DNA of 64,000 nt from Rosa chinensis (GCF_002994745.2 NC_037090.1:11591501-11655500); one strand, 5' to 3'; counted from the stretch's first letter, positions 13,284 to 25,699 are shown. Numbers and translations are program-made. The notes: generated by a model from the letters alone, not told the origin.

Positions 13284-13570
13284 AAGCAACTCCAACAACC
13301 TTCCCATATTTTGATTTTTCTATATTTTATAGAAAAATTAATATATTTTACTCAAACAGATTTTCTATAACTATTTCCATTTTAAGGATAATAAGAAAAG
13401 AGAAAACAAAATTCTATAAATTTACAGCAATATCTACAAATTTAAGGAAGAATTATAGATATTACTATAAAATAGAAAATCTATTGGAGTTGGAGAAGAA
13501 AAATAGGCTAAACTTTTTACTCTTGCTTCCCTATAATACATAAATTATAGGGAACATGTCGAAGTTGCTC
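13284..13570. mobile_element. PIF/Harbinger-type MITE
   Basis: The left end AAGCAACTCCAAC and the right end (opposite strand GAGCAACTTCGAC) are inverted repeats. They are flanked by TAA at 13281-13283 and 13571-13573, the three-base target preference of PIF/Harbinger. It is 287 bp long, AT-rich and non-coding. The open frame crossing it has no coding character. Confidence 0.65.
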
Positions 13571-13573
13571 TAA

Positions 13574-14185
13574 CTCTTCCATTTTTGACATAAAGGTGAT
13601 ATACCAGAGAGATAAGGCTTACGAAAAGCAATGATAAACTGTATTAAATTTTCTCGTTATGTTATGTTGCGACCGAAAATCAAACAGGCATCACTAGGTT
13701 TCATTATGCTATTAGGAAGTTGCGTCAATTTTATTACGGCTTGCCTCGCTATGTCAGACAATAAACACAAACTGTGCTAACGGGGACAAACTCCACTAAA
13801 TCATTTTGTTTGTCAAACGAATAAAGAGTATAAGTTGTCAAATAATATTTTACTAACCCTTTTACCGTATCCATTTATTTAAAATGAATCATTTACCCAT
13901 GTCTTAGTCCTCAAGTAAAGCATTAGTCTTTTGACACATAAACAGTCTACTTATGACAAATCACACTAGCATTTCTCCACACATACTCTGTATGTGCAAG
14001 TTATTTATTTTGTCATAAAATACAAAAGAAAAGAGTTGGTTATTGCAAATAAAAGAAAGTGAGAGAGAGAAAAGCGGGTTGTTGGTATTTTAAAAAATAA
14101 TAATAATAAAAATACATTTTGTAAAGGGGCGTGACCACTTACCAAATTTTAGTCTAAAAATTGTTCATTTGCTCCACTAAGAGTT
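13574..14185. other. Non-coding AT-rich spacer
   Basis: No gene, RNA or clear repeat seen apart from simple AT-rich tracts. Confidence 0.4.
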
Positions 14186-14639
14186 TTTTAACCCCATTTA
14201 TCCAATCTAAGATCTATTGACAGTATTGCCTCATACTCTCTCTCTCTCCTCCCCTCAACCTCTCTCTCATCCCAGACACTCTCTCTCAATGGACCGAGTG
14301 AATCACACCCAAGCCCTCGCTAGAATCCTAATCAGACTCACCGGCCACTGCCGTCGGCTATCTAGTCCACGCCGAGTTCTCGTTCCTCCGAGTCTGCGAC
14401 CTCCACTAGCTCCTCAAGTTCCTTCGATCCGTTGCGGAGTCCGACTCCATCATCAACCTTTCTGTTTCAAACCCAATCGATTCTGGAGCTTCAGGGTCCA
14501 GCGATTTCACACCTACAATTTCACAGTTCCAGTCGATCCAAGAGCAATTGCTGATGTTTTCATCCCCAATAAAGAGCAATTGCCGATTTTACACCTACAA
14601 TTTCGCCGGCGTCGTTTGTCCCTCCAATAAAGAAAAAAG

Positions 14640-14845
14640 ATTATTGCCCCCCAATAATATGTCACTAAACACATTAGAAGCAGGTTATGAGATACATTAT
14701 TGCCCCCCAATAATGTAGTCAGAACTACCAAAACATTTTAGAAAATGTAACAAATTGCTCTGAACAAAAAATAAAAGATCAGTAAACAACAATTATAAAG
14801 ACTTTATAACAATTAAAACACATTATTAACCCCAATAATATGGCC
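14640..14845. repeat. Short hairpins built on ATTATTGCCCCCCAATAAT
   Basis: Two near-identical palindromes (ATTATT-GCCCCCC-AATAAT) at about 14640-14658 and 14697-14716, and a relative with ACCCC near 14823-14838. They look like an internally duplicated segment of roughly 60-180 bp. Confidence 0.6.
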
Positions 14846-15207
14846 AGAACTACAAAAAAAAAAAATACTTCAGAAACAGTAACAAATTGCTTTGAACACA
14901 ACTAATATTTTGTTAGAACTAGAAAATATGAAATCTAACTGTTTCATAACAAACATAATCAACAAATATGAAACGAAACGAAGATCAAAGTCAAAAAATC
15001 AGTTTAAACTTAACACGAAGCTCAAATTCACCAAAATCAGTTCAAAGTTAATAAAGCAATTAAAAACTTACACAATGTACACAAAAAGACCTAGAAATTT
15101 AAATCAAACAAACTACACCGAGCTAAAATAAAAAATTTAGAGATCGATGAAGAAAAGAATCAAACCGCGATGAAGGAGGAACACAAACAAGAGCTCGATC
15201 TCGGTCT

Positions 15208-15430
15208 ATGGTGATAATCACAGCACAACTCCTCTCTCTAGAAATCGTAGAGCTCCTCTCCTCAGAAATCACACAGTTTCTCTCTCTTCTCAAAATCACA
15301 GAGCTCCTCTCTCTCTCTCTCGAATTTGAAGAGCTCCTCTCACTCCATAAATTGCACAGCTCCTCTCTCTCTCTAAAATGGCAGAGCTTCTCTCTCTATA
15401 ACCAGGGAGTTTCTCTCTCTAAGTCTCTTT
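15208..15430. repeat. Degenerate pyrimidine-rich repeat (GAGCTCCTCTCTCT)
   Basis: At least six imperfect copies of a 30-45-bp unit containing AGAGCTCCTCTCTC. The 83-codon frame here is only a translation of the repeat. Confidence 0.6.
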
Positions 15431-15784
15431 CTGTTTCAATTTTCAGCTTTGACAATTGAAAAGGGCAAAACAGTCCAAAAATATGAAGAAAACAAGTCCA
15501 ACTCTTAGAGTTTTGGGTAGTGGGGTTTAAAAATAAAAACTGTTGTGTAAATTGGCAATCTCTTAAAGTGTTTGGGTAAATAGGGTTAATTAACCCCAAA
15601 ATTTGGTACAGGGAAAATGGTCCGTACGGTACCCCGTCTTTGGCTCCTTATAACTTTTGGTACCTGAAGTTCTCTGCCTGACCGAGGATTGGTACATATG
15701 GCCGTTAGCTCCGTTACATCGTCTGCCGGCTGGCAATTTTTGAAGGGTATTTTCGTCCTTTCATACTTTATTTTTTTCTAAGCA

Positions 15785-15786
<2 letters not shown>

Positions 15787-15839
<53 letters not shown>
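15787..15839. repeat. (CT)n microsatellite
   Basis: About 26 uninterrupted CT units inside the Mutator-like element. Confidence 0.95.
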
Positions 15840-15844
<5 letters not shown>

Positions 15845-15892
15845 TGCATATCTATGTGCTGAGGAGGAGTAATAACTTCCTCGTCTCCTCTA

Positions 15893-16015
15893 GTGTGGGA
15901 GGACGGCGTCGGCTCCTGCGCATTTTCCTACGAGGCCATTATAAATATTCTCGAAACTCATATCCCCGAGCATAAGCTCAGGGCCCTATCAGAATACCGA
16001 ATCAAATCCCCATAA
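15893..16015 (+). pseudogene. Exon-like fragment carried by the Mutator-like element
   Basis: Directly after a CTCTAG splice-acceptor-like end there are 40 open codons ending in TAA, reading VWEDGVGSCAFSYEAI and then a segment with HIPEHKLRALSEYR. Codon content and amino-acid balance look like real protein sequence. I do not recognise the source gene. It is probably a captured fragment and not a working gene. Confidence 0.4.
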
Positions 16016-16339
16016 CCCAAAATCCAATTCCGACTCGTCTTCAAAATCATTCACCAAATGAACCCCAAATTGGGGAGTTTGGCTGCTTCAAATATAACAT
16101 TTCACAATCAAATTCCCAATTAGTAAACACAAACACGAAAACAACGAAGCTCCTCATCCACCACCTAAAGAAACGGTGATGGTGGACGGAAAGCCAACTA
16201 AAGAAACAGCGCTCTGCACCTTCCTTTCACTTTTCTCAGTCCTCACACTTCACCAGCTTCAATGGCAAGCCGTTGGTTAGTCAACGGTCTGAAACGGTGG
16301 CTCCCACATCTGGACGCGTGGAGGCAGATTTCATCACTC

Positions 16340-16530
16340 AACTCTTCCTCCTCACCGGTAGCCGAGCTCAAGAGCAAGATTTTCAAGCTCAAAAATATGG
16401 GGCACCCAATCACTCCCCCTCCTAACTCTTCCTCCTCGCCGGTAGCCGAGCTCAAGAGCAAGATTTTCAAGCTCAAAAATATGGGGCACCCAATCACTCC
16501 CCCTCCTAACTCTTCCTCCTCGCCGGTAGC
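16340..16530. repeat. 84-bp tandem repeat, 2.3 copies
   Basis: Units start at 16340, 16424 and 16508, each beginning AACTCTTCCTCCTC. Copies one and two are almost identical. The unit length is a multiple of three, so open frames on both strands (112 and 170 codons) run through without a break. That makes them look longer than their information content justifies. Confidence 0.9.
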
Positions 16531-17215
16531 GTTGAAAGTGGTGACCCGAATAGGCCTGGACTTCTCAGTTTTCGACCTGCCCAGCTGGCCGTTCGGGTGA
16601 ACCGTCGTCGACGAAGACTTGTTGGAAGTGGGTTCGTGCTCGAATTGGCACTTAGAGTTCGTTTTCCAGAACCGTTTGATGACAACTTTGTTCCGGAACC
16701 GGCGGCGGGACGGCCACTGAAGACGGGAGCAGAGGCGGCGGAGGTTTCTGAGCATTGCAGGCGAAATGGGTTGGGGTCAAAAATGGGTCTTGGGTTGTGG
16801 GTTAGTTGGGGGAGGAGAAAAGATGGAGTCTTTTGCAGAGATGAAGAAGAAGAAGAAGACACAAAAGTCTCTGGGGGTGAGGAGTTGGGTTTGGCATGAA
16901 TTTGATGGAGGATTAGTTAAAAAAAAAAAACCAGAGGAACTAAGGAAGAAGAAGAAATGCGGAAAAAACATTCACAAAAAAAAAAATCTAAGGAAAGGAA
17001 AAAAAAAGTAAAAAAAGAATAAAGGGTAAACTTGTCATTTTATTATCAAAATTGCCAGCTGGCAAGTTCTGTAACGAAGATAACGACCATATGTACCAAT
17101 CATTGGTCGGGCAAAGAACTTCAGGTACCGTATTGATATATTTTTTTTGTCGGGTATCAAAAGTTATAAGGAGCCAAAGACGGGGTACCGTACGGACAAT
17201 TTTCCCTTTGGTAAA

Positions 17216-20200
17216 TGATCATTTTCCCTTTTGTAAATGTCTTAATTATCCATGTGATTTAATTAATTCTCAAAATTTATTAATCTTTTTGGGTCAATTA
17301 TGTCAAAATTTTATATTTTAGCTAACAAAACATCTTCTCTTAATAATAGTATAGATATACATAAAGTCATTTACCCTTTTTCCTTTTTTACTGCAATACA
17401 TTATTCAACTCTCCGATGATTGAATTGCTTCTAATCGAAGTTCCCCATCAATTTAATTATATACTCTCGACCATCCGAGTTTAGGTCTTCTTTTTCTGTT
17501 GTACTAGAAACCATACCGGTTGGGTTTTGTGTTGCACTCTTGGATATTCCCCGTGGTATATCAAATCACCTGCGCCTTTTACACTCAAAAGCACATACTT
17601 GTGAGTTGGGACGGTGGACGTACCCAATCCACGTTCGGTCAAAAAAGTGCCATCTGTTACAAACCTAGGCACGTTTCTAGGCACGTTTCCAACTCTTCTC
17701 ACTTATCCTGAATACTAGTGTATGTATGCTACTATCCCGGATTCGTATCGTATCAAAACCCAGAGCTTAAAAACAAAGTGAATAGAAACAGAACCATATC
17801 CAGATAACGGAATTATTGATTGATGAATGGAATGGAGGTGCAACCATTTGGGTTTTGGAATCAACGTCTTAACAAATTAACGGTCCAGCCATGAGCCATG
17901 AGATCCCCTAACATGGTATAGGAAATTAGGAATATTGAATTCTGTTTCTCATCTTGTTCTTGATTAACGTTTCTAATATTGATCTTCTTTCTTCAAAGCA
18001 GGACTTTTTGCTGATTCTTTGACTCTAAGTACCGCCATTTATCTTCTTATTTTGCTAACTTGAGCAAAATAAAAACAAGTAGATATTGTGTGTGAACTGT
18101 GAACCACGGATATGCATTTAAACCTCTTTGTTCACAGTATTGCTAAATAAAAAATGAGAAATCAGATTCTTGGTGCATATTGTTTGTAACTTTGTAGGAG
18201 TGATAGAAGGAAAAAAAAACAAAAGTTATCTTAAAGTGTAATTTTTTCTTTTAGTATTATAAATTATGATTAGACTCGGTGCATTTAGTCTAACCTTTAT
18301 CAGCGATTGAACCAATAATCTTGAATTCAGCTTTATAGGAACCAACATTGACATCAATGGTGTCAATTAACCAAACCAACGCAAACCAACTATATCGGGC
18401 TTGTCTAAATTTGCCAATTTCATGCATCATTAGTGTTATCGATTCTTATTTATTTAACAATGAATGGCTTGAACAATTTTTAATTTTTTTTACTATCAGA
18501 GAGTCTTTATTTATTATAATTCTTAAAATTTTAATTATGATTGAAAATAATTTCCATTAGTCATGATTGAAAACAGCAAAGAGCCGTAAGCACGGTTCCA
18601 TCATAAGATTCTTGTGATGATAATGTCAGTATTAAGATGACTAAATTCAACCACACTATTTCTTTGCTCATTTTGAATGAACTCCTCGCCTACACCTGCA
18701 ACGTGGAGACATGAGAAGAAGAAGAATCTCAACCTCCGATGACATGAGGCTAATGCAAAACTCATGATTCGGCAGGTCCATCATCATCAACCATCTGTTA
18801 ATTTATATTAATATTCTCATGGTCAACCCATTTTTCCTCCCTGCTTCTATTTGTTTTCACGACTGGGTTTGTTCGTAAGTTCTTACGGCGCGTCGTGTTC
18901 TACTTGGCAAAGTAGTAGTGCCGGCGTCGGACGACTCAAAGCATGAGCTCCTTTAAATAGTGTTTAGGGTTACCAAACATAGTCACGAAATTAAACAAAA
19001 CCAATAATTATCAAGGGTATGATTAGGAGAAAATTATAGAATTATCTGAAGGGACGTGCTTGCTGCTTAGAGACAACTAAACAACACAAGGACTAGTGGA
19101 TAAAGATGTGAGCTGAGGACGTCCCAAATATGTAGGGTGGCAGATCAATGATTCTCTCTTTTTTGGAATGCAGAAGGGTTTACGTCTGATTGCTTTTCTC
19201 AAGACCTAACAATTCAAATCGACTGATTACATGACATAAATACACAATCGATCCTAACCAGCATGGTTGTTACTTGTTAGTGACATATTCATACTTTTTT
19301 TTTTTTGGATACAAAAGGAGCACGTCGCCAATTTATTCTTGTTAAGTATGTGCTCCATATCATAGGATCGATTTGGCTGGGACCAAAGCGGTTCGGCTTC
19401 TCGAGTTATGGATAAATAAGAAGCGAGATAGGGGACGTGGCAAATCAGTAGTTTTTTTTTGCTTTTTTTCTTCTTAATACAGGTAAGCCTATAACTAGAG
19501 ATAACGGTGTGATCATTTGTGAACCAGACCAGACAATTTTCTCTTAGAATGTGAAACAGTGCACGTTAATTTATTATCCTCGTAACCTCGTTAGTTAACT
19601 AGCTCCATGTCATAGGATGTTACGAACGATTTGGGGTTGACTCAGCTTCTCAACATTTGGAGCCTACGACGGTACGACCTACCTAGCTCACCAGCTTAAC
19701 ATCCAACTTGAATATTTTATTAAATATGTCATTGTTTCCAGTCATTGTTGAATTTGCATTTAGTTTCATTAAAATTATTTCTCCGATACATCATCCACAC
19801 ACACGTATATAATAATTATAGTATCACTTTAATTGTGATGACGATTTTGTTAAGCATGTTGTGCATTATCAAATCCTATCCTATCATAAACATACTTTAA
19901 ACTATGATATATAATTCCACTTTAGCTTCCTTTTGATTAATCTTTCAAATCTTTATATGACCGACTAAGCATGCTTACCACATCTTTCTGTCCGATCGAG
20001 TATCGCACCATTGCTTCCAGTGTAAAAGCAAAACCTTTGCTTCTTCTTATTACCGGGAATTTTGAACTTTCCCGCCGAAAGAGAGAGTACATAAAACTAA
20101 TCAACAGAGTCATTTTCACACCCTTTGACTAATATGTCCATATCACTGTTCTCTAGGTAGGGCTGAAAGCTTGAAACTTCCTTAGTCCATTGATTTGGAC

Positions 20201-21896
20201 CATCCACCATAACCATGTGCATATGATCGAGCTTCAGATGTAGGCAGCCATGTGAGAAAACACGTACATCACCGATAAGAAAAGCACCAGTTAACTAAGT
20301 ACACCAAAATTAGGTAATTAAGTCTTGAGTTGGAAGAAATGTTAGAAATAATCACATGCTCGCGCCGTTGTTCCATTTGGCTCTTAGCTTAAAACCGAAA
20401 CCCTAAGCATGTGCTTAATCAAACTGTACTTGAATGCAATTAGCCATAGCTAAAGACCAAATAGTCATAGCCTTTTCAATGACCAGAGATTTAAAAAAAA
20501 AAAAAAAAAAAAAAACGAAGAGTTTATCGAGTTGAGGGCGTGTGACAAATTAAGAATACAATATATGAATGAACAATCTCAAGAACAAAAATTATCGCTC
20601 ACTTTTTTATATTCCAATGAGGACATGTCTTAGTACAAGTTTAGTAGGGTTCATGTTCTTCCTTAGCAAATTGCGAGGAACATGTCTATAAATTGTCTCG
20701 TGCTTTGTAATATACTTTGACTAAATAATTGGCATTTTCTCTAGTGGAATAGTGCCCAACTAGCCATATATCATTTTTGGATCATATTGTCTGGTTCATA
20801 TTGCGTATGCATGTCTAATTGTCTATGTTTGTGTGCTTATATCAATCTTTTTTCTAAAGGTATGGGAGTGAATGATATCCTTAATTTCATGAAAATTCAT
20901 ATCTGAAATGGGTTTTATTCTAAAGTACTTTTCGCTATATGTATAATGCGATGCCCCAAAACTAAACGATATATGGTACCATTAGTATCATAGTTTAATC
21001 GAATACAATCAATATCATCTTACACTACATTTTCGTTGTAACACGTAATGGGGACATTCCATTTGCTTTCGACATGTGATGGCCCCATAGCTTTGAGGGT
21101 GTCCTAAGTTGAATTTAGGTTTTATTTTGGAGGTGCGGACCAACTAGAAGAACAAAGATCACCATGGAACAATAATGTAGTAAACATGTTCACCACGCTT
21201 TGGTGGCGCCTGAAATTATTATGTTTGTGTTATTTATTCTTCTATTCTTTTTAAGAGAAATACAAAAAGTTTGTTCCATACTTACTGTGTGATCGGCTAT
21301 TCAAATTAAACAGTAATAAAACATGGAGTATGTCATACCTGATGTATATAATAGAAACTCTTATTTTGCTAATATATGAAAGAGGCTTACTACTATTCTT
21401 TGGATTATGATATATTTTGAATATTTTTATTGACATTTTACAATATCCTATTTATTTTATTTTTTTAAATAAAGGACCAGTAGAGATTAGAGATCTACGT
21501 GTCATAACAAGCAATAAAAACGTAAGTAGTGTGGACTGTGATTGAAGCAGTGAGTGGAGTGCAGGTGGTGTGTGGGTCTTAGCTAAGGATGTAATCTTGA
21601 GAACGAAGGGATCCAAGTGTGAATATGTTATTCCAATCACATAGTTAGAGTTTGAGTGATCCTTAAGCATACTAGCACCGTACTATCATGTTCTCTTTCG
21701 CCATGCCAATAGCATTTGTCCAATTTATTTGCCTTTTGCCCTTACGTTTTCATCAACTCTTTCCCCCCATTCCTTATCCTTGTATTTTCCGACGGTGCAT
21801 GGTCATGTAACAGTAGGTCAGGGATGAAGCTTCCATATCTAAATATCTTCATGCTCTTAGCCACCCAATTATTTGAAGTCCTCTTTTTTTTTTTTT
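17216..21896. other. Long AT-rich intergenic region
   Basis: No gene supported. Poly(A)/poly(T) tracts occur at about 19298-19308 and 20491-20514. The first is followed by a sequence resembling a LINE or retroposon 3' end in minus orientation. Short open frames (60-73 codons) lack conserved features. Confidence 0.4.
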
Positions 21897-22695
21897 CTGG
21901 TGTGAATCTTTCTCCCGTATCTCCTTCACTTGGTGGAAAAATGCTCAAGTTCGGATTTTTTTATCTCTGAAACTACCTCATTTGGTAAGAGTTGTCTATA
22001 AAATTTTAAGTTTGACTTTTCACATGTTCATCTGTTTGATGCTAATATACTGATGCAAGAATCTATTTATCTCAAAAGTACGTACATGCTGAAACAAAAG
22101 GCTAACAACTAAGTGGAGATATATACAAATTAAGTGTGCAAGTTTCTGTTTTGATCATACTTTGGTCAAAACGGTGGGTGTCTGTGGCTCATACTTCATT
22201 AATGTTCATCAACTGTACTTCATATGAATTGCACTATTGGAGTAGCAGTTCGATCCAAGCATGAATAGGCACCTCCCAATTACTTGTAAATTAAAACTGA
22301 CTACTTTTTTTCTTTTGGTGAATCTTTCACTCTCTTGTCCTCTCTCTTTCCACTTTATGAAAGGAAAATGCTCTAGTTCGGACCTCTCATCTCTCTGTAT
22401 CATTTGATAAACCGTCCAAGACATTTTAGGGTTTGACTCTTCAAGTATTCATTCATTTGATGCTAATATAATCATGCATGTACGAGAATATATTTATCTC
22501 AAAAAGACAAGCATGCTTAAACAAAGGCTAATAACTAAATGGAGGAACAAATTAAGCTCATCAAGTGAGCTAGTTTCTGTTTTGATCAACTTGGGTCAAA
22601 ACGGTGGGTGGCTGTGGTTCATACGTACTTCATTAATGTTCATCGATCGATTGTACTTCAAACATGGGACAGTAGCAGTTCGATCCAAGCATGGA
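21897..22695. repeat. Diverged tandem duplication of ~0.4 kb
   Basis: The segment at about 21897-22270 recurs at about 22315-22695 in the same order. Shared blocks include GTGAATCTTTC, GTTTGATGCTAATATA, GTTTCTGTTTTGATCA, GGTCAAAACGGTGGGTG, TTCATTAATGTTCATC and AGCAGTTCGATCCAAGCATG. Copies differ by substitutions and indels throughout, so the duplication is old. No coding sequence is evident in either copy. Confidence 0.85.
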
Positions 22696-24041
22696 TACGC
22701 ATCCTCCATCATCAATCTCATAATGAACAAAGATTGTATTTAATTGGTAGGAAGCAATTAAAGAGAGATGGAGAATCATCACAGAGACTGTTGCTACATA
22801 TATGCAAAAAGAATGACGCAGGCTGCTTATTGCAGAATAACTATAACTATTACTACCACTCGATCGAGGAGAGTATTAAATGATCACACACATGGTCGAC
22901 CAATAAGTACAATGAATTCTTTTTGGTAAAGCGTAAAGCTATATCATTTCATAAATATATAACCGATAGATCGAACTACCTCTTTTTCAATTTTCACGTA
23001 CTATAAGTTTATCCTGATCGATCCATACTAAATTGCCAGATTAGTATTCCTGAGAATCTGAGAGCTAGCTGTTCATCATGTGCAATATTGCTTAGGTTGA
23101 CTAGTGTCGTATAGCAATGGCATGAAGAATGCTGAGCGAGTATCCACAAAGACATGGAGATGGGCGCGTCCTTAATCCAATATTAAACTCTCATTAATTA
23201 ACTACTTATTAACACAGATTAAGGACTAATTGCTTTGTGTGGAAGTCCAGCTGTGTTTACGAAACAATGCATGTACAGTGTCGTGAATGTGCAAAAGTCT
23301 CGATGAAGACGGAGGCGGGTGAGAGTGAGAGAGAATATCGAGGAACATGTCACCTTGATTAGCGCTCAAGTATGGGGTTTCTGTCTTAAACTTGTCGTTA
23401 GCCTTTTTGATTTGCATATTGTGTTTGTATGCGATCTGTGTCTCACTCTCTCTCAGCTCACTCAGTGAGTATAGAAGAGTTTGTGAGATTTTTCTTCAAA
23501 TCAGTTTGACCATCTGTCTGTCTTCTGCCCTAGCAGCTATATCTGTATCCATACCAGTTTGACCAATTAATAAACCCTAGATTATTTAAACCCCACCATT
23601 CCCTGCAGATCTGCATGCCATTGTCTCTCAGTGGAAACCAGACCACAACAATCTCAATCCTTAACTATAGTAAAAGCTAAATCTCATTCTAATTATCCAT
23701 TAACAAAATCATTAAGGGTGGGTCGCATCCGGGGCTGTAGCTAGCTTTGTTATAAACCTCAGTACAATCATTAGGATTCTTTTTGTTGGAAGCCAATAAT
23801 TAGAAATTTGTAATAGGCCGGATTATGGCAAGCAGTTCATCGAGCTCCTTCCTCCTGTGAACAGTTTGGCTTTCAGAAAATACTATTTGAATGCTTAAAA
23901 GTTGAACAGATTTATATTTGTATATATATTCCGTTGTGTTTCTTTGAAAATGGGGCTATATTTACGTTGTATTTCAATATCACAAGTGACATTCACTTAT
24001 CGGTTAATAGAATAATAGTAACTTGAAAGAAATATATAAAC
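22696..24041. other. Non-coding spacer
   Basis: No supported gene. A 63-codon minus-strand frame at 23226-23417 has a plausible composition but no recognisable family. Confidence 0.35.
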
Positions 24042-24057
24042 GTACTTTTACCAAGTT

Positions 24058-25199
24058 TTTTTTTTTGAAACAAAGGTTCATTGCATTAGATGACAAGTCA
24101 AAAAACCAGTGTCTAACATACATTTAAAGATAGAAAATGGCGAGGTAACAACCACGCTCCTATCTAAGTAATGTAAACTCATTATAAGTCGATTTTGAGC
24201 TCGCTTTGTAAGAGAACCCATAAACAAAGAACAACTCCCTGTCTTTTAGGGCAAAATCATTGACTAGCATCCCCATTAGCCAGGCGCGCAATTGCGGTAC
24301 TAATAGAGAGCCACTTCCTAGCAAACAAATAGGAGCAATTCCTTATCCATAAGCCACTTGAAAAAAGCCAATCTTATTCCAGATAATTACCAACTCCCGT
24401 AGCAGTACGTCTTGATCCGAAAACGATTGGTCTTAATCAAAACAAAAAACAAAAGGACTCTGCCACCCCCAGCAACCACCACAGGCCCGATCTGACAGAA
24501 AGAAAAAGAAATGGAATGGCCCACAGCTCCAGGCCCAACCCAAAACCCTAGTTGAACATAGGATTTCCGACCGAGAAACAAGGAGACGCAGACCAGCTGA
24601 CTCCGGCCGCTCCACCAAAGCTGGGGCCAAAACTTGGCCCGCCTCGGTGACCCGAAACGGAGCTGATCCCATCATCCTCCCCTCCCTCCCAGATCGACCT
24701 GTAGAACATCATCGGAAGAGCAGCGACCTGTCACCATTCCGGAGGCTGTCCACTATCTTCCACCACCGCCTTCATACCTGGACCTCGACCCGGACTCAAG
24801 CGTCGATCAGACTGCTTCTCTAAAGAAACAACATGCCGCCCTTCGCAGAACGCCTGTGAAGTCGCTGTGACGTGGACCTCGACACGATCGCCCCGCTCTG
24901 ATCCGCAATCACCCAGACGAAGGTGATCGAAACACCGCCGATCCCAGCATCGTCCAAACTAGTTTAGGAATGAAACCTGAAACACGATCAAAGAGGTCCC
25001 CAAACGGGAGCTTCTCGCAGCAGACACGATCAACGCCTGAGTATTGCCCCGCGCCGCCGCCGTAAACTGGCACACCACGAACGCCGCCTTGCCCAAGAGA
25101 AGTGCGTCGCCGCCCATCGAAACAGAAGTTTTGAAAACCCTAGGTCGCTCCGAGAAGCTCGGAGACGCCTAACTTGATCCCCTAGTGAGTCTTACTGTT
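24058..25199 (-). mobile_element. Poly(A) retroposon, ~1.14 kb, minus orientation
   Basis: On the minus strand the element starts near 25199, has a GC-rich coding-like first half containing CCTAGGGTTTTC, and ends in an AT-rich 3' part with a poly(A) tail (the T tract at about 24054-24066). A perfect 16-bp target-site duplication, GTACTTTTACCAAGTT, lies at 24042-24057 and 25200-25215. This is the signature of LINE-type target-primed insertion. No reverse transcriptase is encoded, so it is non-autonomous or a LINE ORF1-derived fragment. Architecture resembles the elements at 34.4, 43.6 and 50.0 kb. Confidence 0.85.
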
Positions 25200-25254
25200 G
25201 TACTTTTACCAAGTTGACATGACTAGATTGGTTGTCAAGGATAATTTCGTATAT

Positions 25255-25465
25255 TTTTAATTAATTGGTTTCTTCAATTATCTTAAGCGTGGTTGCAAAA
25301 GTGGTGAAGCAAGAAAAATTCATTATACTTAAAGATACTTCATTCTTTTTTTTAAAAGAAGTTACTTCATTCTTATTTTTCATAATTTATGTGTGCTAAT
25401 GGTCATCTTTTTTCTTTTTTTAATTTTTTTTATCGTTATAGAAGTACTCATATAAATGCTATGAC
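25255..25465. repeat. Copy A of a diverged ~200-bp direct repeat (partner at 32.2 kb)
   Basis: Blocks such as GTTTCTTCAATTATCTTAA, ACTTCATTC and ATAATTTATGTGTGCTAATG recur in the same order at 32195-32370 with substitutions. The two copies flank the Copia element at 25497-31719. Confidence 0.6.
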
Positions 25466-25496
25466 CACAACAATACATACAACATAATGAAAAAAT

Positions 25497-25699
25497 TGTT
25501 TTAGGAAATCAGAAATTGAGAGAAATTCGTTGTGTATTATCATTGATAATAAGGGCCTCCTTATATAGAGGATTACAATGCATAGAGTTAGAATCATACA
25601 AGGAAAGAGAATCTCTAGATTCTTCTAATTGAACCCTATTACCACTAGGTCAAGTAACCTAGAGTTTGGATTAAACACAAATAGAGATATCCTTAAACA
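25497..25699 (-). repeat. 3' LTR of the decayed Copia element
   Basis: 203 bp, TG...CA ends. It differs from the other LTR at seven positions. The neighbouring 25700-25709 tract is the complement of the polypurine primer. Confidence 0.92.

Larger units (their letters stand above)
14186..15595. mobile_element. Possible degenerate Mutator-like element
   Basis: The left motif near 14190 (TTTTTTAACCCCATTTATCC) resembles the reverse complement of the right end near 15570-15592 (GGTTAATTAACCCTATTTAC). The interior has exon-like GC-rich sequence at 14285-14530, hairpins built on ATTATTGGGG near 14640-14840, and a pyrimidine-rich degenerate repeat at 15208-15430. I found no target duplication, so the outline is tentative. 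The 137-codon frame at 14217-14630 may be captured or chance sequence. Confidence 0.3.
15611..17206. mobile_element. Mutator-like element with ~150-bp TIRs and gene-like cargo (Pack-MULE type)
   Basis: Long terminal inverted repeats lie at about 15611-15755 and 17040-17206. Both ends, read inward, start GGGAAAATTGTCCGTACGG or one mismatch from it. The right arm has an extra ~28 bp. Flanks are a near-perfect 9-bp duplication, TTTGGTACA at 15602-15610 and TTTGGTAAA at 17207-17215, as expected for Mutator. No transposase is present. The interior holds a (CT)n tract, an exon-like open stretch at 15893-16015 following an intron-like AG, and an 84-bp tandem repeat in GC-rich coding-like sequence. 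This combination fits capture of host gene fragments, but the donor gene was not recognised. Confidence 0.8.

Noticed and set aside
13256..13543. 95-codon open frame
   Set aside because: Lies across a PIF/Harbinger-type MITE. Its composition is simply AT-rich (Ile/Lys/Asn/Tyr).
16243..16755. 170-codon minus-strand open frame
   Set aside because: Largely a translation of the 84-bp tandem repeat inside the Mutator-like element.
23226..23417. Possible small secreted peptide gene (63 codons, minus)
   Set aside because: No signal peptide and no conserved C-terminal peptide motif, so not enough evidence.
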